Positions 17,129 to 27,773 of a stretch of DNA of 64,000 bases are shown here, piece after piece. This DNA is from Priestia megaterium (GTDB lineage: Bacteria > Bacillota > Bacilli > Bacillales > Bacillaceae_H). The stretch spans positions 62,850-126,849 of the forward strand of contig VTEF01000004.1 in the NCBI GenBank assembly GCA_008180335.1. Reading direction: 5' to 3'. The stretch's first letter is position 1, and each line of letters starts with the position of its first letter. A model generated the notes under the pieces. That model did no database searches, was not told the DNA's origin, and saw nothing but the letters and a program-made list of their open reading frames with translations. The translations under genes were made by a program, and so were the position numbers.

Positions 17129-18894
17129 CTGACAACCGGTAAATCAAACGATTCAACTGGTGCTGTATATATTTTCGTTTCATTTGCTTTCTGATCATAA
17201 TAAACAAGTAGAACGGATTCTTTCTCTACTATTTTACCTGTTTGCTTATAGTAAGCATAATCAAATGGCAACAATTCTAACACAGTATGTTTGTACAGCT
17301 CTTTCTCTGTTACTTGTTCTCTTGTAAATGCTTCTCCCATAATAGAAGGGGTTTTGAGCATCTGCTGATAGTAATGAGAACGGACCTGTTTTTCAATTTT
17401 ATCATCCCACCAAGGCTTACGAGGTTTGTGCTTTTGATTTTGTAAATAATCGATCTTCATAAATCCTTCAATGATGTATTCATTGCTAAAGTTTTCCGTT
17501 TCAATGTATTGTTTTAAACGCTTAAATAAGTCTTCTAATTGGTGACCAATACGTACCCACCCCATGTTATCCCAATACGTTCCAAAGTTTTGGAAAAAAT
17601 CAAATGGTGTTTCATAGCAGTGCTCAACGAGAAACTCAATCGTTTCATCCATACGGTGATCATTCCAAAATTTTTCTAAAATATCTTCTACGTGTTTAAT
17701 ACGGACAACATCTGAGAAAGGAAGCACGTTGTTGCTTAAAATCTCATATGGAGATTGATCCATAAACTGATAGTTATAACGCGGCGCACTTAATCGAAGT
17801 CCCGTACCACGAAGCATTTTTAAAAATCCAAGCTGCAATTCTTCTGGGCGTAAAGCGAATACATCATTAAAAGTATTTTTAAATGAGTTGTAGTCTTCAT
17901 CTGGTAGACCTGCAATTAAATCTAAATGCTGATCAATTTTTCCGCCTTCTTTAACCATTGTGACAGTACGTGTTAGCTTGGTAAAGTTTTGTTTTCGCTT
18001 CACAAGCTCGTTTACGGCATCATTTGTAGACTGTACCCCGATTTCAAAGCGGAATAATCCTTTTGGCGCATGATCATTTAGGAATTGAATGACTTCAGGA
18101 CGCATGATGTCAGCTGTGATTTCAAACTGAAAGACTGTGCCAGGACGATGTTCATCAATTAAAAATTGGAACATGTCCATGGCGTAGCTACGGCTTATAT
18201 TAAATGTACGGTCGACAAATTTAATTGTACGGGCACCGTTATCCATTAAATATCGAATGTCATCCTTGACTTTGTCACGATCAAAATAACGGACGCCGAC
18301 TTCAATCGACGATAGACAGAATTGGCAGCTGAATGGACAGCCGCGGCTCGTTTCAATGTAGACAACACGCTTTGATAATTCAGCACGGTCTTCTTCAAAA
18401 CGGAAAGGTGATGGCATTTCGCGCAAGTCAATTTTATTACGCTGCGGATTAATCACATGTTGTCCATCTTTTCGGAAGGCAACTCCGCTTACATTTTCAA
18501 ATGCATGTTCACCGTGCAATTCATCTAAAAGCTGTTTAAATGTTTCTTCACCTTCTCCAATGACGATAAAGTCAGCCTCAGGTATGCGGTCTAACCAATA
18601 AGGCACGTCATAGGTGACTTCAGGACCACCTAAGACAATCGTAATCTCAGGATTGATTTTTTTCAGCATTTGGACAACTTTAATCGTTTCTTCAATATTC
18701 CAAATGTAACAGCTGAATCCAATAATATCAGGGTTTCGTTTATATAAATCAGTAACGATATTCATTGCTGGATCTTTAATTGTGTATTCCGCCATCTCAA
18801 CGTGGTAGTCAGGCTCTGCGTACGCTTTTAGACATCGAAGCGCCAAAGAGGTGTGGATGTACTTGGCATTCAATGTACTGACGACAATGTTCAT
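17125..18894 (-). CDS. B12-binding radical SAM protein
   Basis: 589 residues. The N-terminal part is a cobalamin-binding domain (MNIVVSTLNAKYIHTSLALR, GFSCYIWN, VLGGPEVTYD, FIVIGEGE). The radical SAM core has SRGCPFSCQFCLS (CxxxCxxC, about residues 185-200) and continues to about 400. The C-terminal 200 residues match the extra domain (DUF4080-like) of this family in Firmicutes. The reaction is not known to me; methylation or rearrangement chemistry is typical. ATG 18894 is chosen because AAAGGAG lies eight bases upstream, while an earlier ATG at 18930 lacks one. It is a single-gene unit. Confidence 0.85.
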   Translation of the reverse strand: MNIVVSTLNAKYIHTSLALRCLKAYAEPDYHVEMAEYTIKDPAMNIVTDLYKRNPDIIGFSCYIWNIEETIKVVQMLKKINPEITIVLGGPEVTYDVPYWLDRIPEADFIVIGEGEETFKQLLDELHGEHAFENVSGVAFRKDGQHVINPQRNKIDLREMPSPFRFEEDRAELSKRVVYIETSRGCPFSCQFCLSSIEVGVRYFDRDKVKDDIRYLMDNGARTIKFVDRTFNISRSYAMDMFQFLIDEHRPGTVFQFEITADIMRPEVIQFLNDHAPKGLFRFEIGVQSTNDAVNELVKRKQNFTKLTRTVTMVKEGGKIDQHLDLIAGLPDEDYNSFKNTFNDVFALRPEELQLGFLKMLRGTGLRLSAPRYNYQFMDQSPYEILSNNVLPFSDVVRIKHVEDILEKFWNDHRMDETIEFLVEHCYETPFDFFQNFGTYWDNMGWVRIGHQLEDLFKRLKQYIETENFSNEYIIEGFMKIDYLQNQKHKPRKPWWDDKIEKQVRSHYYQQMLKTPSIMGEAFTREQVTEKELYKHTVLELLPFDYAYYKQTGKIVEKESVLLVYYDQKANETKIYTAPVESFDLPVVS

Positions 18895-19042
18895 ATAAAA
18901 GCTCCTTTGTGGATAGTAGTCTAAAATCAATTCACTATTTTAGCACATTTAGTGAATAAAGTATAAAAGCCTTTTAGAATTGTTGTGACAGCATGGTGAT
19001 TTCGGTAAAATATAACAGAGGATAAGGATGAGGTGAACGAAT

Positions 19043-19753
19043 GTGGAATATAAACGAATTAAGCCGAAAAAGATTTATGAAGAAGTAGCGGAAGCTTTGT
19101 TAGAGAGTATTAAAAAAGGAGAGTTAAAACCAGGAGATCGCTTAAATTCAGTTCAGCAGTTAGCGGAGAATTTTGATGTGGGACGATCGGCCATTCGTGA
19201 AGCACTTAGTGCACTGCGAGCGATGGGATTATTAGAAATGAAGCAAGGAGAAGGTACGTTTGTGAGACAGTTTAACCCTGATATGCTTTCGCTTCCCATT
19301 ACAAGTGCTGTCTTAATGAACAAACAAGATATCAATCATCTGTTAGAAGTTCGCAAAGTGTTAGAAGTAGGGGCTGTTAGAGCAGCAGCTCTTCGAAGAA
19401 CGCAGCATGATTTAGATGCGATGCATGCTAGCTTAGAACAAATGAAGAATGCATTTGGAAATAAAGAGCTGGGAGAGAAAGCAGATTTTGCTTTTCATCT
19501 ATCAATTGCACAAGCATCGCAAAACCCTTTACTTGTTAAATTAATGAACAATGTATCCGAGATGATGATTGAAACTATGCGTGAAACACGCCGCATTTGG
19601 CTATATGCAGAACATACAACAGCTGAACGAATTTATTTGGAGCATCAGCAAATTTATGAAGCGATCTTGACACAAGACAGCAATCAAGCCCAAGAATATA
19701 TGATGACTCATTTAGGAAACGTCGAACAAGTGCTCATGAAATATATAAAGTGA
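19043..19753 (+). CDS. lutR: GntR/FadR-family regulator of lactate utilisation
   Basis: A 236-residue repressor: an N-terminal winged helix (KIYEEVAEALLESIKKGELKP, SRSAIREALSALRAMGLLEM-like region, here GRSAIREALSALRAMG) followed by a FadR C-terminal ligand domain (FCD) with its helical EVRKVLEVGAVRAAA start and metal-binding His residues. It closely resembles B. subtilis LutR, which represses lutABC and lutP when L-lactate is absent. The start at 19043 is a GTG with GAGGTGA upstream. Sites matching TCATC-N-GATGA lie before lutP and lutA. The two NAD genes separate it from its targets. Confidence 0.8.
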   Translation: MEYKRIKPKKIYEEVAEALLESIKKGELKPGDRLNSVQQLAENFDVGRSAIREALSALRAMGLLEMKQGEGTFVRQFNPDMLSLPITSAVLMNKQDINHLLEVRKVLEVGAVRAAALRRTQHDLDAMHASLEQMKNAFGNKELGEKADFAFHLSIAQASQNPLLVKLMNNVSEMMIETMRETRRIWLYAEHTTAERIYLEHQQIYEAILTQDSNQAQEYMMTHLGNVEQVLMKYIK

Positions 19754-19825
19754 ACATGAATTTAGCAGTAGGATATCAGAACTGTTTATTTATTTAAGGA
19801 GCGTTATATATTATACTTACTCTAT

Positions 19826-19841
19826 TGTAAAAAGCTTTACA
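19826..19841 (+). promoter_or_regulatory. Inverted repeat upstream of pncB
   Basis: TGTAAA and TTTACA flank AAGC. It lies just downstream of a possible TATTAT-like -10. A niacin- or NAD-responsive repressor site is one option; the binding protein is unknown. Confidence 0.4.
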
Positions 19842-19882
19842 TGATAGAAAAGGAATTGTAAAAATAGTTGGAGGTTAAAGTT

Positions 19883-21403
19883 ATGGGCAAGCAATATGAA
19901 GACGATAGCTTAGCTTTGCACACGGATTTGTATGAGTTAAACATGGCAAATACGTATTTTAAAGATGGAGTGCATAAACGTCGATCTGTGTTTGAAGCTT
20001 ACTTTCGTCGAATGCCGTTTGATAGCGGATATGCTGTTTTTGCCGGATTAGAAAGAATGATTGATTTTATTGCAAATTTTCGATTTACAGCTAGTGATTT
20101 AGATTATTTATATAAAGAGTTGCATTATGAAGCTGAGTTTATTGATTATTTAAAGAATGTTCGCTTCACAGGGGACTTTCGCTCTGTCGTTGAAGGAGAA
20201 ATGATTTTTGCGAATGAGCCCATTATTCAAATTGACGCACCCTTAGGAGAAGCACAGCTCATTGAAACGCCGCTTTTAAACATTTTAAATTTTCATCCGC
20301 TTATTGCGACAAAGGCTTCACGCATTCGCTTAGCAGCGGGGGAGGATAATGTATATGAACAAACGGAAACAAATCGTTTAATGGAGTTTGGGGCAAGGCG
20401 CGCTCATGAATTTGATGCTGCTTTATACGGAGCACGGGCTGCTTATATTGGAGGATTTGATGCAACAAGCAATGTGCGAGCAGGAAAAGTATTTGGCATT
20501 CCAATTTCAGGCACACATGCACATGCACTTGTTCAAGTGTATCGTGATGAATATACAGCGTTTAAGAAATATGCCGAGTCAAATCAAAACTGTATTTTTC
20601 TCGTTGATACGTATAATACGCTTAAATCAGGGGTACCAAATGCAATCCGCGTTGCAAAAGAAATGGGCGATGCCATTAACTTTGTGGGAATTCGCTTAGA
20701 TAGCGGAAAACTTCCGTATTTATCTCAAGAAGCTCGCCGGATGTTAGATGAAGCCGGATTTCCGCACGCGCAGATTTTTGCATCGAATGATTTGGATGAA
20801 TACAGCATCATGGATTTAAAAGCGCAAGGAGCGAAAATAGATGGATGGGGCATTGGGACGAAACTGATGACTTCCTATGATCAACCAGCGCTGGGAGCTG
20901 TTTATAAGCTTGTATCCATTGAAGATGATAATGGACAGTTGGTGGATACAATTAAGCTATCTGAAAATCCAGAGAAAATTTCGACCCCTGGATTAAAAGA
21001 TGTTTACCGAATTGTGAATCAGATAAATGGAAAATGGGAAGGCGATTATATTACATTAAAAGAAGAAAATCCAAATGAAGAACATCACTTGAAGATGTTT
21101 CATCCTATTTATACTCACGTAAGTAAGTTTGTGACGGATTTTAATGCACGTAATATCCATCAGACAATCTTTGAATCTGGGAAGTTAGTATATAATCAAC
21201 CTTCTATTGAACAGATGCGGGCTTATTGTTTACAAAACTTAAATCATTTATGGGATGATTATAAAATGATTACAAAGTCAAATGAAGAAGTATCACGTCC
21301 AACAGAGTATCCAGTAGACTTAAGTACAAACTGTTGGAACAATAAGATGCAACAGATTGAAGAAACGCGCTTAAAAGTCGGCAATTCAATGTCACTAGTG
21401 TAA
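19883..21403 (+). CDS. pncB: Nicotinate phosphoribosyltransferase
   Basis: 506 residues, of the NAPRTase family. It couples nicotinate and PRPP to nicotinate mononucleotide, the salvage entry to NAD. Signatures: TDLYELNMANTYF at the N-terminus, EFGARRAHEFDAALYGARAA (shown split here as FGARRAHEFDAA and YGARAAYIGG), GTHAHALVQ, and the FVGIRLDSGKL loop. The ATG at 19883 has TTGGAGG eight bases upstream; the earlier TTG at 19868 overlaps that site. It is followed 55 bp later by nadE, the last enzyme of the same pathway. Confidence 0.93.
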   Translation: MGKQYEDDSLALHTDLYELNMANTYFKDGVHKRRSVFEAYFRRMPFDSGYAVFAGLERMIDFIANFRFTASDLDYLYKELHYEAEFIDYLKNVRFTGDFRSVVEGEMIFANEPIIQIDAPLGEAQLIETPLLNILNFHPLIATKASRIRLAAGEDNVYEQTETNRLMEFGARRAHEFDAALYGARAAYIGGFDATSNVRAGKVFGIPISGTHAHALVQVYRDEYTAFKKYAESNQNCIFLVDTYNTLKSGVPNAIRVAKEMGDAINFVGIRLDSGKLPYLSQEARRMLDEAGFPHAQIFASNDLDEYSIMDLKAQGAKIDGWGIGTKLMTSYDQPALGAVYKLVSIEDDNGQLVDTIKLSENPEKISTPGLKDVYRIVNQINGKWEGDYITLKEENPNEEHHLKMFHPIYTHVSKFVTDFNARNIHQTIFESGKLVYNQPSIEQMRAYCLQNLNHLWDDYKMITKSNEEVSRPTEYPVDLSTNCWNNKMQQIEETRLKVGNSMSLV

Positions 21404-21458
21404 ATAATGAAAATATTGGTCAGATAAGCAGACCCATTAATGAGGAGAGGAGCTTCTT

Positions 21459-22292
21459 ATGCGAAAGCTACAAAGTCAAATTATTAAAGAAATGAATGTC
21501 CAACCAACGGTTGACCCAAAAGAAGAGATTCGTAGAAGCGTAGAATTTTTAAAATCATATATGAAAAAATATCCGTTTTTACGTTCGTTTGTTCTCGGTA
21601 TTTCCGGTGGTCAGGATTCTACATTAACAGGTAAGTTAGCTCAACTCGCTGTAACGGAGCTGAATGAAGAGCTTGATGAGGAGAAGTACCAATTTATCGC
21701 AGTTCGTCTGCCGTATGGTGTACAAGCAGATGAACAAGATTGCCAAGATGCCCTTGCGTTTATTCAGCCTAGTAAATCAATTGCTATCAATATTAAAGCG
21801 TCTGTTGATGGGATGATTGAAGCGGTAGAACAATCAACCAATGACAAAGTATCTGACTTTAATAAAGGAAATGTCAAAGCGCGTGAACGTATGATTGCGC
21901 AATATACAGTAGCAGGCATGTATAATGGTGTTGTACTTGGAACGGATCATTCAGCTGAAGCGGTGACTGGATTTTTCACAAAATTTGGAGACGGAGGCGC
22001 GGATTTAGTACCGATTTTCCGTTTGAATAAACGTCAAGGAAAACTGCTATTAAAAGAGCTTGGCTGTCCAGAACATTTGTATTTAAAACAACCAACAGCT
22101 GATTTAGAAGAGGATCGTCCGCAGCTACCAGACGAGGATGCATTAGGTGTTACTTATGAGCAAATTGACGACTATTTAGAAGGAAAAGATGTAGGAGAAA
22201 AGGCAAGTGAAATCATTGAAGGGCATTTTCTGAAAACACAACATAAGCGCAGCTTACCTATTACAGTGTTTGATGATTTTTGGAAAGAGTAA
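21459..22292 (+). CDS. nadE: Ammonia-dependent NAD+ synthetase
   Basis: A 277-residue N-type ATP pyrophosphatase that amidates nicotinate adenine dinucleotide to NAD. The P-loop [14 protein letters not shown] is clear, as are [19 protein letters not shown] and [18 protein letters not shown], which are typical of NadE. It lacks a glutaminase domain, so it uses ammonia. The start is ATG 21459 after GAGGAGAGGAG. It probably shares the pncB transcript; a long stem at 22300-22345 follows. Confidence 0.95.
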   Translation: MRKLQSQIIKEMNVQPTVDPKEEIRRSVEFLKSYMKKYPFLRSFVLGISGGQDSTLTGKLAQLAVTELNEELDEEKYQFIAVRLPYGVQADEQDCQDALAFIQPSKSIAINIKASVDGMIEAVEQSTNDKVSDFNKGNVKARERMIAQYTVAGMYNGVVLGTDHSAEAVTGFFTKFGDGGADLVPIFRLNKRQGKLLLKELGCPEHLYLKQPTADLEEDRPQLPDEDALGVTYEQIDDYLEGKDVGEKASEIIEGHFLKTQHKRSLPITVFDDFWKE

Positions 22293-22299
22293 GAAAACT

Positions 22300-22345
22300 A
22301 ACAGCCGACATAAAGGAGTAAGAGCTCTGCTTTATGTCAGCTGTT
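22300..22345 (+). terminator. Stem-loop after nadE
   Basis: AACAGC-GACATAAAG and CTTTATGTC-GCTGTT form a long stem with one mismatch pair. The T-tail is weak, so termination efficiency is uncertain. Confidence 0.6.
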
Positions 22346-22419
22346 TATAAAGTTGGAAAATACAGTTCACTGAATATAAGTAGGATACTCGTTTCTTTGT
22401 AGTATTCTGAAAAATTTGA

Positions 22420-22477
22420 TTGTATATGTAATCGCTTTACATTATAATGAAAATTAGTTATCTAGTCATCAGATGAC
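22420..22477 (+). promoter_or_regulatory. lutP promoter with LutR-type operator
   Basis: TTGTAT (22420-22425) and TATAAT (22443-22448) have a 17-bp spacer. A perfect TCATC-A-GATGA (22466-22476) follows at about +11, which fits a LutR roadblock. Between -35 and -10 is TGTAA-N5-TTACA with a CG centre (22426-22440), which looks partly like a CcpA cre site. Confidence 0.7.
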
Positions 22478-22511
22478 CATACTTTTAAAAGGTGAGATAG
22501 GGGAGGAAAGT

Positions 22512-24293
22512 ATGATGAGGATTGAAATATTAGCATTATTAGCTCTTGTGCCGATTGTATCTGTATTTTTGTTTTTAGTAATACTGCGCTGGCCAGCAAA
22601 AAAGGCAATGCCGGTTTCATTAATTGTAACCGCTATCATAAGTTATTTTATCTGGAAAGTTCCTGTGCATATTATTGCTGCTGCGTCATTAAAAGGTGTT
22701 GTTACGGCACTTGAAGTAGCAGTGATTGTATTTGGAGCCATCTTTTTATTAAATGTTTTAAAAGAAAGCGGGGCTGTATATACAATTCGTCGCGGATTTG
22801 AAACGATTACGCCAGATCGGCGAGTTCAAGCCATTATCATTGCCTGGCTATTTGGTTCTTTTCTAGAAGGGGCAGCAGGGTGGGGATCACCTGCAACAAT
22901 CGTTGGACCTTTACTTGTCGCAATTGGATTTCCAGCAATGGCTGCGGTTATGCTGGCACTTATTATTCAATCCACTCCGGTTTCTTTTGGGGCAGTGGGC
23001 ACTCCAATTTTAGTAGGTGTCAATACAGGGTTGAAAGATGCGCCTCTTGTTAATGACCATATTTCATCACTCGGTGTTGCATATGACACATATATAGCAA
23101 ACATTGGTGGTCAAGTAGCCATTATTCACGGCATCATTGGGATTTTTATTCCACTGTTTCTATCAGCAATGCTAACGAAATTTTTTGGCGAAAACAAATC
23201 GTTTAAAGAAGGATTACAAATTTGGAAATTTGCTTTATTTGCTGGAATTGCGATGACCGTTCCATATATGCTTGTAGCAAATCTATTAGGACCTGAATTC
23301 CCATCTTTAATTGGAGGACTAGTGGGATTAGCCATTATCATTCCAGCAGCTAAAAAAGGATTATTTATGCCTAAGAAAACGTGGGATTTTCCGAAAAAAG
23401 AAACATGGGATGCGGAATGGACAGGCGCACTTCAACTTTCTGAAGAGCAGCCTGCTAGAGTGATTAAGCCGTTTCTAGCGTGGCTTCCTTATGTATTAGT
23501 TGCCGTTCTTTTAGTACTAACAAGGCTAAAGAATTTGCCGTTCTCAGGATGGATGAATTCGGTTGTACTTGAAGCGAAATCTGTATTTGGTTCAGAGATT
23601 ATTGTGTCATCTAAACCATTAAGCATCCCAGGTGTTGTATTTATTGTAGTAGCACTAATGGTCTTCTTCCTGCATCGAATGAAAGCAAGTGAAGTTAAAA
23701 AAACAGCAAGTGATTCATTTAAGACCGTATTAAGTGCAATGGGGGCATTATTATTTGCTGTACCGATGGTTCAAATTTTTATTAATTCCGGTGTTAATGC
23801 TATTGGATTTGCAAGTATGCCGCTTGTATTAGCGGAAGGCATTTCAAATTTATTTGGCGATAATTGGTCGGTTGTTGCTCCCACAGTAGGTGCATTAGGG
23901 GCCTTTGTCGCAGGTAGCAACACGATCAGTAATATGATGTTTAGTTTGTTTCAATTTGGTGTAGCTGAAAACATTAGTGCCACCCCTCTTGTCATTGTTG
24001 CTTTGCAAGCAGTAGGGGGAGCAGCGGGTAATATGATTTGTGTGCATAATGTTGTGGCAGCATCTGCAGCTGCTGGCTTAATGGGGAAAGAAGGGAATTT
24101 AATTCGTAAAACGTTGATTCCAATGACGTTTTATGTAATCTTTGCCGGAGGGATCGGTTATGTGCTGTTACATGGAATTGGTTTTAATATCGGAACCCTC
24201 ATCTTGTTCCTTGTCGGTCTCTTTATTGTAGGGAATATTATTTCAAGTAAGCTAAGTGCAAAAAAAGAAGATAAAAAACCAATTGCATCGTAG
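22512..24293 (+). CDS. lutP: L-lactate permease
   Basis: About 593 residues and a LctP-family lactate/H+ symporter with 12 or more membrane segments and the family stretches [21 protein letters not shown] (here seen as [16 protein letters not shown]), [12 protein letters not shown] and [18 protein letters not shown]. It brings L-lactate to the LutABC enzymes encoded next. The open frame reaches 22473, but that ATG lies inside the operator; ATG codons at 22512 and 22515 follow GGGGAGG, so one of these is the start. Confidence 0.92.
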   Translation: MMRIEILALLALVPIVSVFLFLVILRWPAKKAMPVSLIVTAIISYFIWKVPVHIIAAASLKGVVTALEVAVIVFGAIFLLNVLKESGAVYTIRRGFETITPDRRVQAIIIAWLFGSFLEGAAGWGSPATIVGPLLVAIGFPAMAAVMLALIIQSTPVSFGAVGTPILVGVNTGLKDAPLVNDHISSLGVAYDTYIANIGGQVAIIHGIIGIFIPLFLSAMLTKFFGENKSFKEGLQIWKFALFAGIAMTVPYMLVANLLGPEFPSLIGGLVGLAIIIPAAKKGLFMPKKTWDFPKKETWDAEWTGALQLSEEQPARVIKPFLAWLPYVLVAVLLVLTRLKNLPFSGWMNSVVLEAKSVFGSEIIVSSKPLSIPGVVFIVVALMVFFLHRMKASEVKKTASDSFKTVLSAMGALLFAVPMVQIFINSGVNAIGFASMPLVLAEGISNLFGDNWSVVAPTVGALGAFVAGSNTISNMMFSLFQFGVAENISATPLVIVALQAVGGAAGNMICVHNVVAASAAAGLMGKEGNLIRKTLIPMTFYVIFAGGIGYVLLHGIGFNIGTLILFLVGLFIVGNIISSKLSAKKEDKKPIAS

Positions 24294-24338
24294 TTCTCAT
24301 CACATTAAAAAATTCATGAAATTCAGTAAAAGAAGGAG

Positions 24339-24364
24339 TATACTAATAATTAGTCGTCAGATGA
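24339..24364 (+). promoter_or_regulatory. lutA promoter -10 and LutR-type operator
   Basis: TATACT (24339-24344) is followed by TCGTC-A-GATGA (24354-24364), one mismatch from the perfect site before lutP. The flanking bases TAG and CC are shared by both sites. Confidence 0.65.
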
Positions 24365-24404
24365 CCTGTTTATTGAATGGAGATAATAGCTGGAGGGATT
24401 CATC

Positions 24405-25124
24405 ATGAAAGTATCATTGTTTGCCACTTGTTTAGTTGATATGTTTCAAACAAATGTCGGAAAAGCAACAATTGAATTACTAGAAAAACTAGGCTGTGAT
24501 GTTGAATTTCCGCAAACTCAAGTGTGCTGTGGGCAGCCTGCTTATAACAGCGGTTATGTAAAAGAATCAAAAAACGCAATGAAAAATATGATTGCTACTT
24601 TTGAACATTCGCAGTATGTCGTGTCACCATCGGGTTCATGCGTAACGATGTTTAAAGAATATCCGCATTTATTTAAAGAAGATAAAAACTGGGCAGAGCG
24701 CGCCAAGCAACTTGCGGATAAAACGTATGAGCTAACGGATTTTATCGTTAATGTATTAGGTGTAGAAGACGTTGGAGCAAGTTTGCCTGGTAAAGCAACG
24801 TACCATGCTTCTTGTCATATGACTCGTCTTTTAGGTGTAAAAGAAGAGCCTTTTAAACTGTTAAGTCATGTAAAAGGTCTAGAAATGGAACCGCTTGAAA
24901 ACATGCACAACTGCTGCGGCTTTGGCGGAACATTTTCAGTGAAAATGGGGAAAATTTCAGAGCAAATGGTTGACGAGAAGGTTGAATGTGTACAAAACAC
25001 AGGTGCTGAATACTTAATCGGTGCAGACTGCGGCTGTCTCATGAATATTGGAGGACGTATTGAACGAAAAGGACATCCAGTTCAAGTGATGCATATTGCA
25101 GAAGTCTTAAACAGCCGTGTATAA
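24405..25124 (+). CDS. lutA: L-lactate utilisation protein LutA
   Basis: A 239-residue iron-sulfur protein with two CCG domains ([10 protein letters not shown] and [10 protein letters not shown]) as in the heterodisulfide-reductase/glycolate-oxidase family. LutABC oxidise L-lactate to pyruvate, feeding electrons to the membrane. The start ATG 24405 has a TGGAGGG site. It is three bases from lutB. Confidence 0.94.
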   Translation: MKVSLFATCLVDMFQTNVGKATIELLEKLGCDVEFPQTQVCCGQPAYNSGYVKESKNAMKNMIATFEHSQYVVSPSGSCVTMFKEYPHLFKEDKNWAERAKQLADKTYELTDFIVNVLGVEDVGASLPGKATYHASCHMTRLLGVKEEPFKLLSHVKGLEMEPLENMHNCCGFGGTFSVKMGKISEQMVDEKVECVQNTGAEYLIGADCGCLMNIGGRIERKGHPVQVMHIAEVLNSRV

Positions 25125-25136
25125 GGAGTGAATGAA

Positions 25137-26573
25137 ATGGCAATGAAAATTGGTTCAGATCAGTTTGACAAGCGCGTAGAAAATGGTGTCAATGATTCAT
25201 TTATGCGTTTTGCTATCGCTGGCGCACAGGAACGTCTTCGTTCAAGACGGCTTGATGCAGCAGAAGAGTTGGGGAATTGGGAAGATTGGCGTGCCCTTGG
25301 AGAGGAAATTAGGCAGCATACGCTTGATAATTTAGATTTTTATTTGCAACAGCTCACAGATAATGTAGCAAAACGAGGCGGTCATGTGTTCTTTGCGCAA
25401 ACAGCTGAAGAAGCAAATGAATATATCACAAATGTAGCGAAAAGAAAGCAAGCAAAAAAAATAGTCAAATCGAAATCAATGGTAACTGAAGAAATTCATA
25501 TGAATGCTGCGTTAGAGGGCTTAGGCTGTGAGGTCATTGAAACGGATTTAGGCGAATACATTTTGCAAGTAGATGATCACGATCCACCTTCTCACATTGT
25601 GGCACCAGCTCTTCATAAAAATAAAGAGCAGATCCGTAATGTGTTTCAACAGAAATTAGCGTATAAGCATACCGAAAAGCCTGAAGAGCTCGCTTTACAT
25701 GCACGTGAAATGTTAAGAAAAGAATTCTTATCAGCAGATATTGGAATTACAGGCTGTAATTTTGCCATTGCTGAATCGGGTTCCATCTCACTCGTGACCA
25801 ATGAAGGAAATGCCCGCTTAACAACAGCACTTCCAAAAACACAAATCACCATAATGGGAATGGAGCGAATTGTTCCTACATTTGAAGAGTTCGAAGTATT
25901 AGTAAGTCTATTAACAAGAAGCGCAGTTGGACAACGGTTAACAAGTTATGTTACAGCACTAACAGGGCCAAAAGAAACTGGAGATGTGGATGGCCCAGAA
26001 GAATTTCATCTTGTTATTGTGGATAACGGAAGATCAGATATTTTAGGAACAGAATTTCAATCGATTTTACAATGTATTCGCTGTGCAGCCTGTGTAAACG
26101 TGTGCCCTGTGTATCGTCATATCGGCGGGCATTCCTATGGTTCTATTTATTCAGGTCCGGTAGGTGCTGTACTATCGCCTTTACTTGGCGGTTATGAAGA
26201 GTATAAAGAGCTACCTTATGCGTCAACCTTATGCGGTGCCTGTACAGAAGCATGTCCTGTGAAGATTCCGCTTCATGAGTTGCTTCATAAACATCGCAAG
26301 CAGATTGTAGAAACGGAAGGGAAAGCTCCTATCTCTGAGAAACTTGCGATGAAAGCATTTGGTCTAGGTGCAGCATCCGCTTCATTATATAAAATGGGTT
26401 CAAAAGTAGCGCCTGCTGCGATGAATCCTTTTACAGCAGGAGACAAAATTTCAAAAGGTCCTGGCCCGTTAAAAGCATGGACAGAAATCCGCGAGTTTCC
26501 TGCACCTAATAAAGAAAGATTAAGAGATTGGTTTGAGAAAAGGGGAGAGCATCATGACCGGAACCATTCATAA
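25137..26573 (+). CDS. lutB: L-lactate utilisation iron-sulfur protein LutB
   Basis: About 478 residues. A LUD domain (residues about 60-300, with [18 protein letters not shown]) precedes two 4Fe-4S clusters: [15 protein letters not shown] and [14 protein letters not shown]. It passes electrons from lactate oxidation. The ATG at 25137 is eight bases after AAGGAG; the upstream GTG at 25128 overlaps the site. The last 20 bases overlap lutC, which suggests translational coupling. Confidence 0.94.
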   Translation: MAMKIGSDQFDKRVENGVNDSFMRFAIAGAQERLRSRRLDAAEELGNWEDWRALGEEIRQHTLDNLDFYLQQLTDNVAKRGGHVFFAQTAEEANEYITNVAKRKQAKKIVKSKSMVTEEIHMNAALEGLGCEVIETDLGEYILQVDDHDPPSHIVAPALHKNKEQIRNVFQQKLAYKHTEKPEELALHAREMLRKEFLSADIGITGCNFAIAESGSISLVTNEGNARLTTALPKTQITIMGMERIVPTFEEFEVLVSLLTRSAVGQRLTSYVTALTGPKETGDVDGPEEFHLVIVDNGRSDILGTEFQSILQCIRCAACVNVCPVYRHIGGHSYGSIYSGPVGAVLSPLLGGYEEYKELPYASTLCGACTEACPVKIPLHELLHKHRKQIVETEGKAPISEKLAMKAFGLGAASASLYKMGSKVAPAAMNPFTAGDKISKGPGPLKAWTEIREFPAPNKERLRDWFEKRGEHHDRNHS

Positions 26574-27273
26574 GAGGGATTCGTTTTTAAATAACATTGC
26601 AAACCGCTTAAATCGTCAACGACGAGTAGAAGGTGTTGTAAAACCTGAATGGAAGCATCAACCGCAATTCCAAGTATATCAAGGGTACTCAGCTGATGAA
26701 TTAAAAGAAGAGTTAAAAAAGCAATGTCAAAGAATTCATACTCAATATGTCGAAACACCAGTTTCCGACCTTGATAAAACACTTAAAAAAGTCGTTAACG
26801 AATATGGAGGCGGATCAATCGTCACTTGGAATGATCCGAGATTCACTCATTACGGATTAGAGAGATTACTAAAAAAAGAGTGGCCTAATGAACAGGTAGA
26901 TGTCCATATATGGGATCCGAAAGTAGGAGAAGAAAATATTATAAAGGCTGAACAAGCGAATGTTGGAATTACATTTAGCGATCTTACGTTAGCAGAATCA
27001 GGCACAGTTGTCTTATTTAGCGATGCCAAAAAAGGTCGTTCCGTTAGTTTATTGCCCGCTACGTATATTGCCATTATTTCAAAAAGTACGCTTGTACCTC
27101 GAATGACGCAAGCAGCGCAATATATTCATGAACAAATAGAAAGAGGAGAGAATATTGCCTCATGTATTAATTTTATAACGGGACCAAGTAATTCAGCAGA
27201 TATTGAAATGAATTTGGTTGTTGGTGTCCATGGCCCAATAAAGGCTACGTATATTGTTTTGAACGACTGTTAA
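26554..27273 (+). CDS. lutC: L-lactate utilisation protein LutC
   Basis: A 239-residue LUD-domain protein with the motif [14 protein letters not shown], homologous to the LUD part of LutB. It completes LutABC. The ATG at 26554 lies after AGGGGAG, inside the 3' end of lutB. A terminator follows directly. Confidence 0.93.
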   Translation: MTGTIHKRDSFLNNIANRLNRQRRVEGVVKPEWKHQPQFQVYQGYSADELKEELKKQCQRIHTQYVETPVSDLDKTLKKVVNEYGGGSIVTWNDPRFTHYGLERLLKKEWPNEQVDVHIWDPKVGEENIIKAEQANVGITFSDLTLAESGTVVLFSDAKKGRSVSLLPATYIAIISKSTLVPRMTQAAQYIHEQIERGENIASCINFITGPSNSADIEMNLVVGVHGPIKATYIVLNDC

Positions 27274-27300
27274 ACACCTCATACTTGTGAGGTGTTTTTT
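27272..27300 (+). terminator. Terminator of lutABC
   Basis: AACACCTCA and TGAGGTGTT arms with a 5- to 6-nt loop and T6 tail. Confidence 0.9.
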
Positions 27301-27773
27301 ATTTTGGAGATTTGCATATATTTACTGTATTTTTACATATTTATCCTGAAGGTCCGATCACAGCTGAAAAATCAGATTTGGGCGGCTCACTCATTACGGA
27401 GGCTCAATTAAGGAGTAGCGAGAGTAGGCAGAAAAACTTTCTTGATTGAAGGTTCATCTTATCTGTTAATTCATTGCTTATGTTAGACTGATAGGTAAGA
27501 AATTGATTATAAGTGATAATTTCCGTACCTTTTAAAGAGGTGAAAAGAGAAATTTGTAGAATAATAAGTTTATTAGTAATTAAATCAGAAAATTTAATTG
27601 CAGATGGAAAATTGACTGGCTCTGCTGTCTAAGGAACAGAGCATTTTCATATAGCAGGTAGAATCATTGGGTTTGAACAATGAAATGGTCTCTGAGGATT
27701 TAAAATTTGGTCGGTATTTCAAGAGAAAAAGATGACGTTAAATGCAGGAGTTGTTAAGAAAGGAGCAATGAAT
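27301..27773 (+). other. Intergenic region upstream of kinE
   Basis: No gene is seen. AGAGGTGAA (27536-27544) and GTAGAATAA (27556-27564) with an 11-nt gap resemble a sigma-H promoter with a weak -35. A short hairpin closed by GCTCTG and CAGAGC lies near 27620-27645. Confidence 0.3.
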
